Below, one piece after another: positions 36,437 through 47,448 of a stretch of DNA of 64,000 nucleotides. Under the pieces are notes generated by a model that was not told the DNA's origin, searched no databases, and saw only the letters and a program-made list of their open reading frames with translations. Source of the DNA: Cerrena zonata (lineage: Eukaryota; Basidiomycota; Agaricomycetes; Polyporales; Cerrenaceae); NCBI GenBank assembly GCA_038087015.1, contig JASBNA010000006.1, positions 620,001 to 684,000 of the forward strand. The letters are read 5' to 3'. Position numbers and translations under genes: made by a program. Within the stretch, counting starts at the first letter, position 1; each line of letters starts with the position of its first letter.

Positions 36437-38242
36437 ATGCAAAGACGGCCTCCAGGGGCTGTCGGCACACTCTCTCAGGCTTCCCATCTTCCTCTTCTCA
36501 CTCGGAAACGCTCCTCTCTCATCTCCAGTGCATCATCCCCACATACCCCAACCGGAGGCAACTCTCCCTTGCCCTTCTTTGCGACAAACACGAACAGAAA
36601 TAGCGCAAGCAGCTGGAACAGCTCTATTAATGATGCAGACGATATTGAGTGGGAGTGGAAGTCAGAGCAGATCAAGCTTCTAACGAGGGTGCGTCGCGTT
36701 CAAGCAACGGCGCGTACATAAAGCAATTACGTGCTTTAGCTAATTGCAATATTTCAATTTGCTTGTATAGACCTTGGACGCTCTTCCTAAGCACTTGTTA
36801 ACACCCTTCAACGGCCCTGTTCCTCCGTCCAACCTCCTGGATAAGATCGCGAGAGGTGTCACCGACGCGAAGGGACCTATCGATTGGCCTCATTCGTTGC
36901 GAGCTACCCGTGCCAAGATAGTGGAGCTCGCTCGTAAACGTGCTAAGGAGCCCAGCGATGGTGGTGAAACAAGTGATACCATTGCTGAGGAAGAAAGCGC
37001 CGGTTCTGATGTGCCGCTTCAGCAGACAACCAACACTGGTCTCAAGCGACCCCTCTACAGGCAGTCAAGTATGGACTTCATGCAACCCGCTAAGATTGAT
37101 ATCAAGGACAATGGTAATATTCGCCGGTACGTTTACCTCTATTTCATCTCGCTTATCGCATTAGAGGATCTATTTTGCTCACGGGTCGTCTAGTCTCTCT
37201 CACCGTCTTCAACGAACGGAACGTATGCTCGCAAGCCCGACCTATCACCCATATGCTCGTTCCGCTCGTTCCCCACCTCCTTTCGAAACTTCTCTCCATT
37301 CTCTCAATTCCTCCGCCAGTTCAGCTACCTTGAACTCGGCCATTTCTGGTTCCCATGATTACGACCCACGAAAGTCGTTCTCTTCCATGTCAAGCGCGTC
37401 AGAAGATCCATTCATCAGCCAATCATTCCTCGCGTTCGTCGCATCAAACGTGCTGAGACGTTCACGTCGTCAAGCCTCTATAGCCCTCTGCGTTCTCTCA
37501 AAAGAGCCCCCTCTTACGGTGGTAGCTCCCGTAACAGCTTGGACTCTAACTCGATGAACGTCGACTATAAAGCAAAGGATTCTGATGCTACATCTTCTGA
37601 TGAAGAAGAGAAGTTGCGGAGTAAGAAAGCGAAGAAAGCTCGCACACAAGCGTCTTCCCCTACTCCCACCGTTTCTTCAACCCCTGCTTCCTCGAAGCCT
37701 CTCACTCATTCTAGAGTGACATCTTCCAAGCTCCCTACGTCCAAGGCTACAAAGGCACCGTCTACCGCGATCAAGACCTCTACCAAACCTTCGTCCGGTA
37801 GCGCGTTGCCCAAGTCAATTTCAAAGCCTAAGACCACCCACAAGCGCAACTCGAGTCTTCTCGGACCTGAGTTGCCAAACCCGCAACCCAACCTGGCCAT
37901 GCCCACCTCCATTCATTCACCCCGTCCCACGAAGCCGGCGGGATCAAAGATTGTTGCTACTCCGTCCACAATTAATTCTAGCAGATCCGGTAGTATGGTC
38001 ATGACTCCACCCATCAGTTCTCCGGTCGGAAAATCTCCTGCTCAAACTCCCCCGAGATCTCTCCTGCGAAGACACAAGGAACTACTACTGCTACTCCGAG
38101 TGGTAGTAGCGCCATCCCTCGTCGTGCTCTGGCGAGGAAGATCTCGTTTGGTAGTTTGCTACCCGCTGCTGAAGGGGAGAATATTCCTGATAACGCGACG
38201 GGCTGTGGACTTGGCCTTGGTAGCGCCTTCCAGTTGCGCTAG
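36437..38242 (+). CDS. Unrecognised Ser/Pro-rich protein with apparent frameshifts
   Basis: Function unknown. The start MQRRPPGAVGTLSQASHLPL is followed by a probably folded region spanning two introns: DIEWEWKSEQIKLLTR joined to TLDALPKHLLTPFNGPVPPS, then GPIDWPHSLRATRAKIVELA, then IRRLSHRLQRTERM. The remainder is disordered, rich in Ser, Thr, Pro and Lys. The frame breaks twice without any intron that fits. Near 37417 the reading moves from EDPFIS to PIIPRVRRIKRAETF. Near 38060 it moves from GKSPAQTPP to EISPAKTQGTTTATPSG, ending GLGLGSAFQLR at 38240-38242. Both fit loss of one C in a C run. Read literally, the second part would end at 38273 with an implausible Leu-rich tail. Confidence 0.6.
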
Positions 38243-39594
38243 ATCATCTCAATCATCTCTTCAAGTCAACTGAGCACGCCGCTTCATTATCATTCAGGCT
38301 CTATCATTGATCCTTTCCTCGTGCTCATTCCCTTGTCATTATATTGGTTCCTATCATTCGACCCTGGACACCTTCCTTCAAGAACAAGAACATCATCCGA
38401 CATATCCAATTTATCACCCCTCAAGTTCTCAACCCCTTAACATCCCATCGGACTTTAGGACCGTGGTAGAATTTTCATTTTCTACGCTCTGAGTTCTTCC
38501 CACCGATGAACATCTCTCATCTCTTTCGACTGCTTCTGATTGCTTTACCTTGTCACACCATCACTCACTCTCATTCTTACCCCATCTTCTGACCAGATTC
38601 GCCGTGTGCTGACCTTGCAAGCCAAATTCCTTCCCTTTGGCTTTTTTTACTCACCGCTCACCCTCATTCTTTCCCATCTACTCATATCTCATATTCCCAT
38701 TCTGAAATCCATATTACCCCCGTTTCGACTCTTGCTTATACCTCACTCACACTCACTCAAACAAGGATTATTCTGTTTCTCGCCACTCACTCTTGCTTCT
38801 ATCCTCTATCTCTCTAACTAACCCCGGATCGCATCATTTGTGCATCACCACCACACTCATTCGCACCTCCTCTCACCAGCTTGGTTCTGGTTGTGACATA
38901 GTGTACTTTATACGAGGTTCAACTCCTCCCCGTGGTCATCATAGTACCACTTACTCTCTCATTTTCAGTGTGCTTTATCTTTTTCCTCCTCAACCACACG
39001 CACTTCTTTGCTTTTCCTTTGCGTTGCTTGTATTACTAGCTCTTCTCTTCGAATTGCTCGCGCCGCATCCACTCGCCTCTTGTTGCCTGACGGGTTGACA
39101 GGGTTGGGTGACGTCTTCGTGCGCCTTCGCTATTCATTCGTTTTGAATTCTGTTGTATATACCTCTCCCTTCAAAATTCCACCCTTGTCTCCCCCTTTTT
39201 TGGTTTAGCGTTTCCCTGTACAGTCTGTCATTTGTGGTCGTTGTGTTATAGTCTAGGTCGCGGCTGGTGTTTGTAGGATATAGAATGCCTCCCAATGCAA
39301 ATGTATTCTACCCACGCGAAATCGGAATTGTGTATTTCACTGGTTGCTTACAGTTGAGCGCAGAGTAAAGTGATTGTATACTGCAAGAGCGTAGTGCTAC
39401 AGCCGCGAAGCAAGTGGCACATCTATGCCGTAGCAGTCTCAGACATGTAAACATGGACGCAAACATCAAGGTGGATGTGTGATTGCTGTAGCGGCTCTAT
39501 CTCTCTACAGTCGGTATAGGTGAATACATACACATAAGGCAGTTAGAGAGAACATACAAGGTACAATGGGTGTGAGCCAAGTAAAACATCATCA
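38243..39594. other. Intergenic, pyrimidine-rich, no gene recognised
   Basis: 1.35 kb. Positions 38300-39200 are strongly C/T-rich on the plus strand, which generates Leu/Ser/Pro-rich chance frames. It is probably the long 3' untranslated region of the upstream gene. Confidence 0.45.
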
Positions 39595-39923
39595 TCACGA
39601 TTCCTCCGCACCCTCCTGTGGTTGTCTCCTCGCAGCAAGTTGTGCACGTTTATCTGCAAGCAATACAGCCGCTCTCTGGTCCCATCTATACGCCCAGTAT
39701 CCAGCATATCCAAACGCTGCCATCGAGAGGGCATGGCCGCCCATATCTAAAAGCAAAGAAAACAAGAAGGTATCATCAGTACGTCAGAGTTCCAACTCTA
39801 GTGAATGTTGTGAATGTTGTTGGACGCACTGTCGAAGAGATTACGTTTCTGGATCCCCAGTTGGCCAAAACGAGCCGCCAGTCCGAAGAGAGAGAAGCCA
39901 ACGATGTTGGAGAGTAGAGACAT
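39595..39923 (-). CDS. Small membrane protein, possibly mitochondrial
   Basis: 81 residues in two exons (39923-39830 and 39746-39595, intron 83 bases with GTGCGT donor and TTTTAG acceptor). Exon 1 reads MSLLSNIVGFSLFGLAARFG with the hydrophobic start of a helix, then QLGIQKRNLFD. Exon 2 gives NMGGHALSMAAFGYAGYWAY, a second hydrophobic segment, then a basic RWDQRAAVLLADKRAQLAAR tail, stop 39597-39595. Size, helix pattern and basic matrix-like tail resemble small respiratory-chain or inner-membrane subunits, but I cannot name the family. Confidence 0.55.
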
Positions 39924-41152
39924 GGTGGTTTGGATGTAATTATGGATTTAGGTCATAAAGTTCATGCAACCTGTTTGAACCAACGTTGGTCAGTTAAGCG
40001 CTTGCATCAACAAATGCAAACAACCAGTAGGAAGACGTTGTTTAGTACAAGCTTGAGTTGTTTACGAACTTTATTGCCAGTGTCGACAGTGCTCTAGCAG
40101 TGGCCCATCTCCAGAGGATTATCATTAGAAATAACTCACTGATGCGAAATAATCACAGATATAGGGCTTAGCTTTCTATCAACTGCGAGTCGGAAGGAAC
40201 TCTGAGTCCGACGTGGTGTACAATCCATACTTCCGCACAAGGTTTTGTATTATACTCATGCCTGAAAAAGGTCATTATTAGCGGCGTGTATAACCTGGAA
40301 CTCTCCTGCTCGCGGAAGGAGTGTGTCATCGGTTTAGTGGGGTTACATACCGCTCCTTTATCCACGACCAAACACGACCAAAACTATCCATCATCCAAGC
40401 TGCTGATGCTGAATGTCTTGATCTCCATAAAACCGTGTCGGCAGTCCTGGTCGGGGAACCATATCATTGCCTCCCAGCAATTACCTCACAACAGTCCATC
40501 TCAATCAAGACATGCTCTCGCGTTGCAACTTCTGATCGTCGTAGGACGCTCACTGAGCGGATGCCGTGAACACTGGACAGGTTCTACTCCACTACTGTGT
40601 CACTTTGATACCAGAATAATCAGTTCTGGGAGAATGATACCCGCTTCGACCGTTTCGTTCTCTTCCTAGAGCTAACCTCTCAATTGGATTCTTCTGTCAA
40701 TTCTGTTTTTCTAGTTTTCATAATCTCAACATGGTATCGACGATTCATGATCATATGGAGGCAACCTAATGAGAGTGTCTATACAGAATAACATAATCAT
40801 AACCGAACAAGTCGGTTGACTCTACCTACAACGCAATATCGGTTTTAGCAGGTGGTATTTTGTCTCATGAGGCTGTCCCTCCGAGATGTTACGTTAGCCC
40901 GCCTTGCGCGAGCCGTAATGTCCGAGCGAGCTGTCTATTCTCTATATAAACAACCTGCAGGACGAAGAGAACCGACATCAGACAGGTCTGGTCTCTTCTC
41001 TTTCACTTCACTCCTCTCGAGTTAGATTCTGGAAAGTGTGTGTTCAACTTTACTAGTTTTGTTTGGTCTATACTAACATTCTTATAACAGTCTACTCTTT
41101 TCTATAACTATCTCTACAGACAGTTTCATCTACGTCATAGTAGTCCTTCACG
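39924..41152. promoter_or_regulatory. Intergenic and promoter of the repeat-peptide gene
   Basis: 1.2 kb without a supported gene. A clear TATA box TATATAAA lies at 40943-40950, about 200 bases before the peptide-gene ATG. A likely 5' untranslated intron runs 41036-41090 (GTGTGT donor, TACTAAC branch site, TAACAG acceptor). A sharp TATA box fits an inducible secreted-protein gene. Confidence 0.55.
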
Positions 41153-41815
41153 ATGTTTTTGAAGACTCTCGTTACTTCTATCATTGCCGCGACTCTCGCG
41201 ACCATGACTGTCACAGCCGTCCCCGTTCTCAACACTAATGTGTAAGTCTCACAAGATGGTTTCTAACCCACCTATGCCTTGTGATAGAATACTTGATCGT
41301 CGCTTCGCAGTGGACTGTAGCAATATTCACAAGCCTCATCCTCGTATTTGCGAATTGCCAATGTTCAAGCCACTGAACGGCCCACCGTCAGTTTCTCACC
41401 CAACCTTATATTCTTATTCATAGCCTCAAACATTTCTGCTAGCATTACCGGGGCAAAGAGGGCGTCACTCGAAGATCTGGAACGCCGCGTTTCTATTGAC
41501 TGTACTGTGGCTCCTCGACCGTTCGTTTGCGACCATCCCATATTCTTGCCTCCAACGGATGGCCCTCAGTACGTTCTACCACTCCTATAATGCAATTGCT
41601 TCTGACGTCTGTTTTAGAATTGCTGGGGCAAAAAGGGCGGTCGAAGAACTTGAACGTCGTTTAGCAATAGATTGCACAGCTACCCCTCGGCCTTTCGTTT
41701 GCGATCATCCAATATTCCTTCCGCCCTTGCCCAATGGTCTTCGGTGAGTGTCTTGTCATTTGAATGAACCTATTTTACGTTTCTCATTTTGAATTCTAGA
41801 ATCTCTGGCGCATAA
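41153..41815 (+). CDS. Secreted repeat-peptide precursor with Kex2-type dibasic sites (KEP-like)
   Basis: 151-residue precursor in five exons: 41153-41241, 41288-41386, 41443-41568, 41618-41743, 41800-41815. Residues 1-22 form a signal peptide. Three peptide units follow, each preceded by RR and the first two followed by KR: unit 1 starts FAVDCSNIHKPHPRIC, unit 2 VSIDCTVAPRPFVC, unit 3 LAIDCTATPRPFVC. Each unit is 31-32 residues, carries two cysteines 8-10 residues apart, and ends ITGA, IAGA or ISGA. In units 1 and 2 the GA is followed by KR and a short acidic spacer (ASLEDLE, AVEELE). In unit 3 the stop codon takes the place of KR. Exons 3 and 4 are both 126 bases, and all four introns split codons after the second base. 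This is the layout of Kex2-processed repeat proteins (pheromone-like, RiPP or defence peptides). I do not recognise the peptide, and no UstY-type enzyme gene is in the window. Confidence 0.75.
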
Positions 41816-42155
41816 ACCTTGTGGCGTCGGGGTAAGCATTTTTACGAGTCTTTGACAGTATGTAGCATTGTACGTAGCACAGCGAACAAAAACATTGCAG
41901 AGTATATTCCATACGATATTTCTTTTTCTGGACAAAGCATCAAGGGTCCAAGCTGTCAAACAACACAGGTTTCAGGTTGGTAAACAGTGAGGACATCAAA
42001 GAAAGTGACCAAAAGGGGAACAGGGCAAACAAGGATAAACTATTGGCCCAGTACATTGCCTCGTTCCTACTACATAAATATCAGGTCTTTACCCATAGTC
42101 TGAATCCCTTCAACCTACTTCCCTTTCTACCTCTACACTAACTTTCATCACTATC
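41816..42155. promoter_or_regulatory. Promoter of the TPR gene
   Basis: 340 bases between two plus-strand genes. A CATAAATA element at about 42074 lies roughly 80 bases before the ATG and may act as its TATA box. Confidence 0.4.
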
Positions 42156-43187
42156 ATGTCTACCGAAGAACTTGCCAAACCAGTCAACCCTGAGATCGAG
42201 GAGAAGATCACGATCGCGAAACAGAAGAAGGATGAAGCCGATCAAGCATTCAAGAGTGGCGATATTCAAAAAGGTATGAGATATTTCACTTCAATGCGTA
42301 TCGATGGCTAGAGCTTTGTATAGTACCCAACTAACATCCTTATAGCTCTTCTAGCATATCATCAGGTGCAGTGGACTCTAACTCATGGAAAATGATATTT
42401 ATTCAAGTGTGGCGCAAATAGGCTCTCCTCTACCTTCATGGTTTATACAAGTAAGTTCACGTGTTATATCACTTTCTAATGTATGGATACCCATATACGA
42501 GTCAGAGACACGATGCCTGCTCCTCCCATTGACACACAAGCGGATGCAGCGAAACCCAAGACCGAGGTGCGTACATATACCCTACAGTTATTCTTTGATC
42601 GTACTAACTGATCGCATATAGGCGGATGAAATTCTAGGGAAGATCTATGCTAACATGGCCCAATGTCAGATCAAGAAGGGCAACTGGAAACGCGCAGTAG
42701 AGACGGCTGACAAGGTATGCAAGCGATATATCATATGCTATTTGTTTAAAGTATTCGTTATCGATGACTTGATAATTGCCACAGGCCCTCGCAAAGAGTC
42801 CCGACAACCCCAAAGTTCTCTTTAGAAAGGCTAAGGCCTTGGGAGAACTAGGTTACTTCGAGAAGGCTGAGAAGATCCTCAATGACCTCTTGAAGAAGGA
42901 AGACTCGGGTAAGAATCACCAATAATCCTAGCATCTATCTATCTAACTATTTTGAAACTAGATGCTGCATCTGTGAAGGCCGAGCTGGAACGCTTACGCG
43001 TCATGGACAGAGAACGTGAGAAGAAACACAATAAGAAATTCAAAGGTTGGCACAATCACTACCACATCATAGAACACATCCAAATTTGTATCTTCTAGGT
43101 TTCCTCAACAAGGACAGGGGCCTCGAGAAAGAATTTATCATAAGTCCGGAACCCTCTACAGGGTCCTCCATCGTTGAAATTTCTTGA
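42156..43187 (+). CDS. Tetratricopeptide-repeat (TPR) co-chaperone-like protein
   Basis: Small helical TPR protein of roughly 200 residues in about eight exons. It begins MSTEELAKPVNPEIEEKITI, then KKDEADQAFKSGDIQK (first TPR), short exons ALLAYHQ and ALLYLHGLY, a linker DTMPAPPIDTQADAAKPKTE, then ADEILGKIYANMAQCQIKKG with NWKRAVETADK and ALAKSPDNPKVLFRKAKALG with YFEKAEKILNDLLKK (two full TPRs), and a charged helix RLRVMDREREKKHNKKFKG. It ends SSIVEIS, stop 43185-43187. The TPR layout resembles immunophilin or Hsp70/90 co-chaperone TPR domains, but no isomerase domain is present. The partner is unknown. Confidence 0.8.
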
Positions 43188-43606
43188 ACGTCATAAGAGC
43201 TGCCTTGATCTCGGGTTTTCGTTTCGTGCTTTCATTGAACATCGCTTGTTTCGGTACTACACATCCCCCAACTTTGTATTTACATCATCAGTCTGTATCA
43301 TAATTCATTTCTCTGGAACCTGTATTGTCAAAAGCACGAAAAAAGTGAAAGTTTCGTACTATAATTCAATACGTCTGTGTTCATACTATCGGTACTACAT
43401 CTTGGCAGAATCCTCTCTACAAGCGATCCCCAGCTCTCGGATAGATACCACTAGCATCGCGAGAGTACGGATTTAGGAGATCATGTCAATGCGATTGAAG
43501 AGTTGTGGACGTACACTACATTCTATATATTGTTTATAAAATACAAAAACATTTTCTATTTCGGACAAACAGTTCTCTTTCTTCTCTAACAACAACTTGA
43601 CAAAAC
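43188..43606. other. Convergent intergenic region
   Basis: About 420 bases between the 3' ends of the TPR gene and phosphofructokinase. Likely overlapping terminator regions. Confidence 0.5.
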
Positions 43607-46600
43607 TCACGCATTCACAGGATTCTTTTCCCGCTCCTTCTCCAAAATCTGTTTCCGCGCCACAAGATCCTCCACCAAATCTGCCACCTTTGCCCAGCCC
43701 TCCTGTGTCCCTCTCCTATTGGCAGTATCCGCATGCTCCTGCATCTCAGTAGCAGGAACGAAGATAACACCAGATCCTTGGATCGTGATCACAGCAGCAG
43801 AGTCTACGTTGGCTTTCTTCAAATTACCAGGCTGTTTAAGGAGGAGCTGATGGTGATGTTCCATGAAAGACATGCATTTGAGTGCGAGTCGGACGGCACG
43901 CGCTCGGTCGGTCGGGGATGGAATACCACCTTGGAGTGTGTGTCCTAATGAGGCAGAACGTGAGTCGAACATTTTACCGCCCTCTTCTTTGAACATCTTG
44001 GTGATCACTTCAAGGGAGTAAACTTCTGAGGCAGTTTCATTTCTGGAAAAAGTGGCGATAACTGATGAGAAAAATGGTATAATCTACGAAGTAGGGGGGA
44101 CGTACTTGAGAACGATACGACCCTCATTCTTTCCCTTGATATCGAGACTGTACCGCTTCTTGAGATACTTGACATCGTTCCGTAGCATGTCCAAGGTAAT
44201 ACCTCTCTCAGGAGTGTAGACTATGCAAGCACCAGTCTACCCAACATCTCGTCAGAACACAATAAATCATACCAAGAACAATCACTTACCGCCAAAGCAC
44301 CCATCGTCGCCAAATACCCGCATTTACCACCCTGAACCTCAACGACAAACACCCTATTCCTACTCGCACTCGCACTCTGCTTGATCGCATCACACGCATC
44401 CACAAGCGCATTCAAACTCGTGTCGCTCCCGAGACTAAACTCCGTCATCGGCACATTATTACTGATCGTCGCAGGCAAGTGGACCATCGGCACATGGAAC
44501 GCAGGATAATGTTTCCTCGCCTGTTCCAAAATCGACAACGCCTTGTAAGCCTCAAACCCACCAATCATGATCAATGCGTTGAATTTGTATTGTTGGAACT
44601 TGGCTGCGACTCCTCCGAGATCAATGTCGGGCAGTTTACGGTTAGTGCCCAGTTCGGAACCACCACGGGTCATCCAGTTGTCAACTCCGAGCCAGGAGAG
44701 TTGGTTGATATCATCGTCAAGAAGACCAGGGAACCCATTGTGGATGGCGAATGGTTTATGTCCTTGACGGATACAGTAGCGGACTGCTGTTCTGGTGGCA
44801 GCGTTCATTCCACCTGCAGGAGCACCAATACTAAACGAATGGTGAATATTCGAGATGCCGAATCCCATGATAAGGAAGTACGTACTGCATAATGGCAACA
44901 CGCATTCGCAGGTGGTGGGCCAATTTCGGTTCCTTCTCCAAGACAGAAGTAGCTTTGAATCCTTCCAACGCTTCGACAAATTCAGGGTCACGAAGTGACA
45001 TCGCCTTGTCAAAATCTTTCACTTTGATCGCCTCTGCCACGGAATGTGTCTGTACGAAAATACCTCTGTCAGTTGTCTTCTTCTCTCAGAATAGTCTAGA
45101 ATATATACCATCTTAACGGCCTCCATCAGTGGAACCCTCACGATCCTGCCATTCTGAATTCCGATCATGTATGACGGAGTATCCGGGGTTGCATCCAGCA
45201 ATGCGTCAACAGCTTCGACACCTTGCAGGGTAGGCTACATCAAGAGGTGAGAAATGAATCCGTCTATAATATGTAATGTGCGGCTTACGAGAATCCTATC
45301 CATAGCGCAAGGTCGTCCACCACGCTGAGTATGTCCGAGTGTAGTGACCCGAGTATCCAAACCCAGACGTTCGGTGAGAACATCCTTGACATAGTCCGCG
45401 TGGATGGGTTTGAGGTTCTTGTCGTGTGCACCTTCTGCGACGATGACAATGGACTTACGTTTTCCAGCATCACGGTGCTGTACGAAATATATGAGACACA
45501 AAATTCAGATATTATAAGTAATGCACTTACACCTTTGATTAGATCACACATTTGGTCTTCCCAAGAATCAACTGTAGGGGGACGTTCGGGGAGGAGGATG
45601 TAGTCTGCACCACCACTAGTGTATGAAAATCGAAGTGTAAGACAAGGGTCAAACTATCAACATCAAGATTAGAGTACTTACCTGACACCACCCATGAGGG
45701 CAAGCCAACCACAATGCCTACCCATAACCTCCAAGACGAACGCACGAGAATGGGAAGAGGCAGTAGAGTCGATATTATCTATAGCCTCACAAATTCGGTG
45801 CAAGGCGGTTGGTGCACCAATCGTCATGTCTGTCATTGACATGTCGTTGTCGATTGAACCGACCATACCGACAATTTTGAGATGTCCATGTTGTTTTGCT
45901 TGCTCGGCGGTGATTCGACCTGAAACTTCAATTTAGTACTAAACAAAGACTAGTTGCAAGATGGGATGAACCTTGGGCTTGGAGATCAGAAACCAATTTG
46001 GGCCACTCTGCTCGGAAAACGTCTGCTCCAGTAAGAGAACCGTCTCCACCACAAACGGCAATAGCATCGATTCCTTCCTTGATTAGGTTGTGTGCAGCGT
46101 TCAACCGACCTTCTACAGTCTTGAAGGTCATTGACCGTGCGGTACCAATAAGGGTACCTCCCTAGGCACATGTTATAGTGTCAGTCCTGAAACGCTGAAA
46201 ATGATGTCACTGTATGCATACCTGTGCGAACCAGCCTCTAACATCGTCCCACCCAACACGAACAATGTAGCGTCCGCGAAGAGTTCGTCCAGTAGGATGG
46301 TCACTTGTTCCATCCTTCAACAGTTCGCCATCTCCAAATCGTAGGTTGTTCAATAGAGAATCTTCTTGCCCTTTCGAGCCAGATACCTTCTCAGTCTTGC
46401 ATTCGTCCGAGTTTCCTCGTACGAGGCCTTCGTAGCCTTCCCGAACGACATACGTTTCGCAGCCTCTAAGAGTCGATCAAGGTCAAAAGGCAGGGGGTAT
46501 AAAGACGGTGTCGAGATCGCACTTGAGGATGGCCGCTTTCACCACCGCACGCACAACGGCATTCATGCCTGCACTGTCTCCTCCCGACGTCAACACTGCG

Positions 46601-46629
46601 AGTTTCATTTTGGGTTTCTTGTCCGCCAT
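43607..46629 (-). CDS. PFK: ATP-dependent 6-phosphofructokinase
   Basis: Glycolytic enzyme phosphorylating fructose 6-phosphate. It has the duplicated eukaryotic two-half layout. N-half: [40 protein letters not shown], the active-site block [55 protein letters not shown]-half: [60 protein letters not shown], ending EREKNPVNA at 43607. About a dozen exons. The start MADKKPKM at 46629 fits the family length; an in-frame ATG at 46668 would add 13 residues. The catalytic Asp of SIDND is kept in the N-half; the C-half keeps the effector-site type GGKCGYLA. The divergent neighbour is WSS1. Confidence 0.94.
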
Positions 46630-47448
46630 CGAGGTAAGAGGAATAGGAGTAAGAGGTAGTAAAGACACAGAGGCGGCGTTAGAGAACTCTTATGGCTCGA
46701 TTTTACGGCGCTATCGCTTGAATACGTCGAGGGAGCGGGCCAGATAAGTGTATCTGTCTAGATCTGATTGTTGGGTGGTCCAAGCTGGTCCAAGGAAGCA
46801 ACGTGCCAGGACGCGCAAGTGGGCCGATCTAATTATGATTACCCCTCGGCCGGTGTGGATCGACGGAGGTGTATAGTAGGAAATAAACAACGGTGTCTTG
46901 GCCAAACCAGAAGGACGTAAGAGTTGTCGTGAAGCACGTAGCTAGAAGGAATTTGGAAAAATACCGACGTCGCATGATCGGCGGGCGCTCGGTTTTCTGT
47001 GGCCACAGTTACGATGGAACGATTGACTTTTACCTATGGATGCTGATTTATGAGCCTAATTTACGGTACGAACATAGAACATCGGGTGACCCAATATTTC
47101 TTATAGGTATCACAGTCAGGTTAAGTGTAAAAACATTCGACTTTCTTACATAGAATAATATTGACTTCAAGTTGACTCGGAGGCTCGCCAGTGAGGCCAG
47201 TCATGATCAGCATTGATTATTCTTCAAGTTCACATAAAGACCGCAGTAGAGCATTCAATGAGCACTTGAACGTGCTTGCAAGGAGCAGATCAGCGCAGAT
47301 CCAGGTAACGCTTGCAGATCTGGCTGGGTACTCTCTCGGCCGGCAATCGCCCGAAACGAGATCGTGTAAACGCGTCGCGTCGCGTCACCGAGTCCGACAG
47401 TCAGGCACGCTCTCACCTTCCACTTGACTCTCTTGTATCAGTCCCGCG
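46630..47448. promoter_or_regulatory. Divergent promoter region between PFK and WSS1
   Basis: 820 bases between two divergent start codons. No gene recognised and no TATA element I can assign with confidence. Confidence 0.45.

Noticed and set aside
38307..39208. Several Leu/Ser/Pro-rich plus-strand frames
   Set aside because: They arise from C/T-rich DNA past the upstream gene, overlap in different frames and have no family features.
41153..41815. Assignment of the repeat peptide to dikaritin/ustiloxin-type RiPPs or to the Amanita MSDIN family
   Set aside because: No UstY-type oxidase, methyltransferase, tyrosinase or prolyl oligopeptidase gene lies in the window, and the unit lacks the conserved leader of the MSDIN family.
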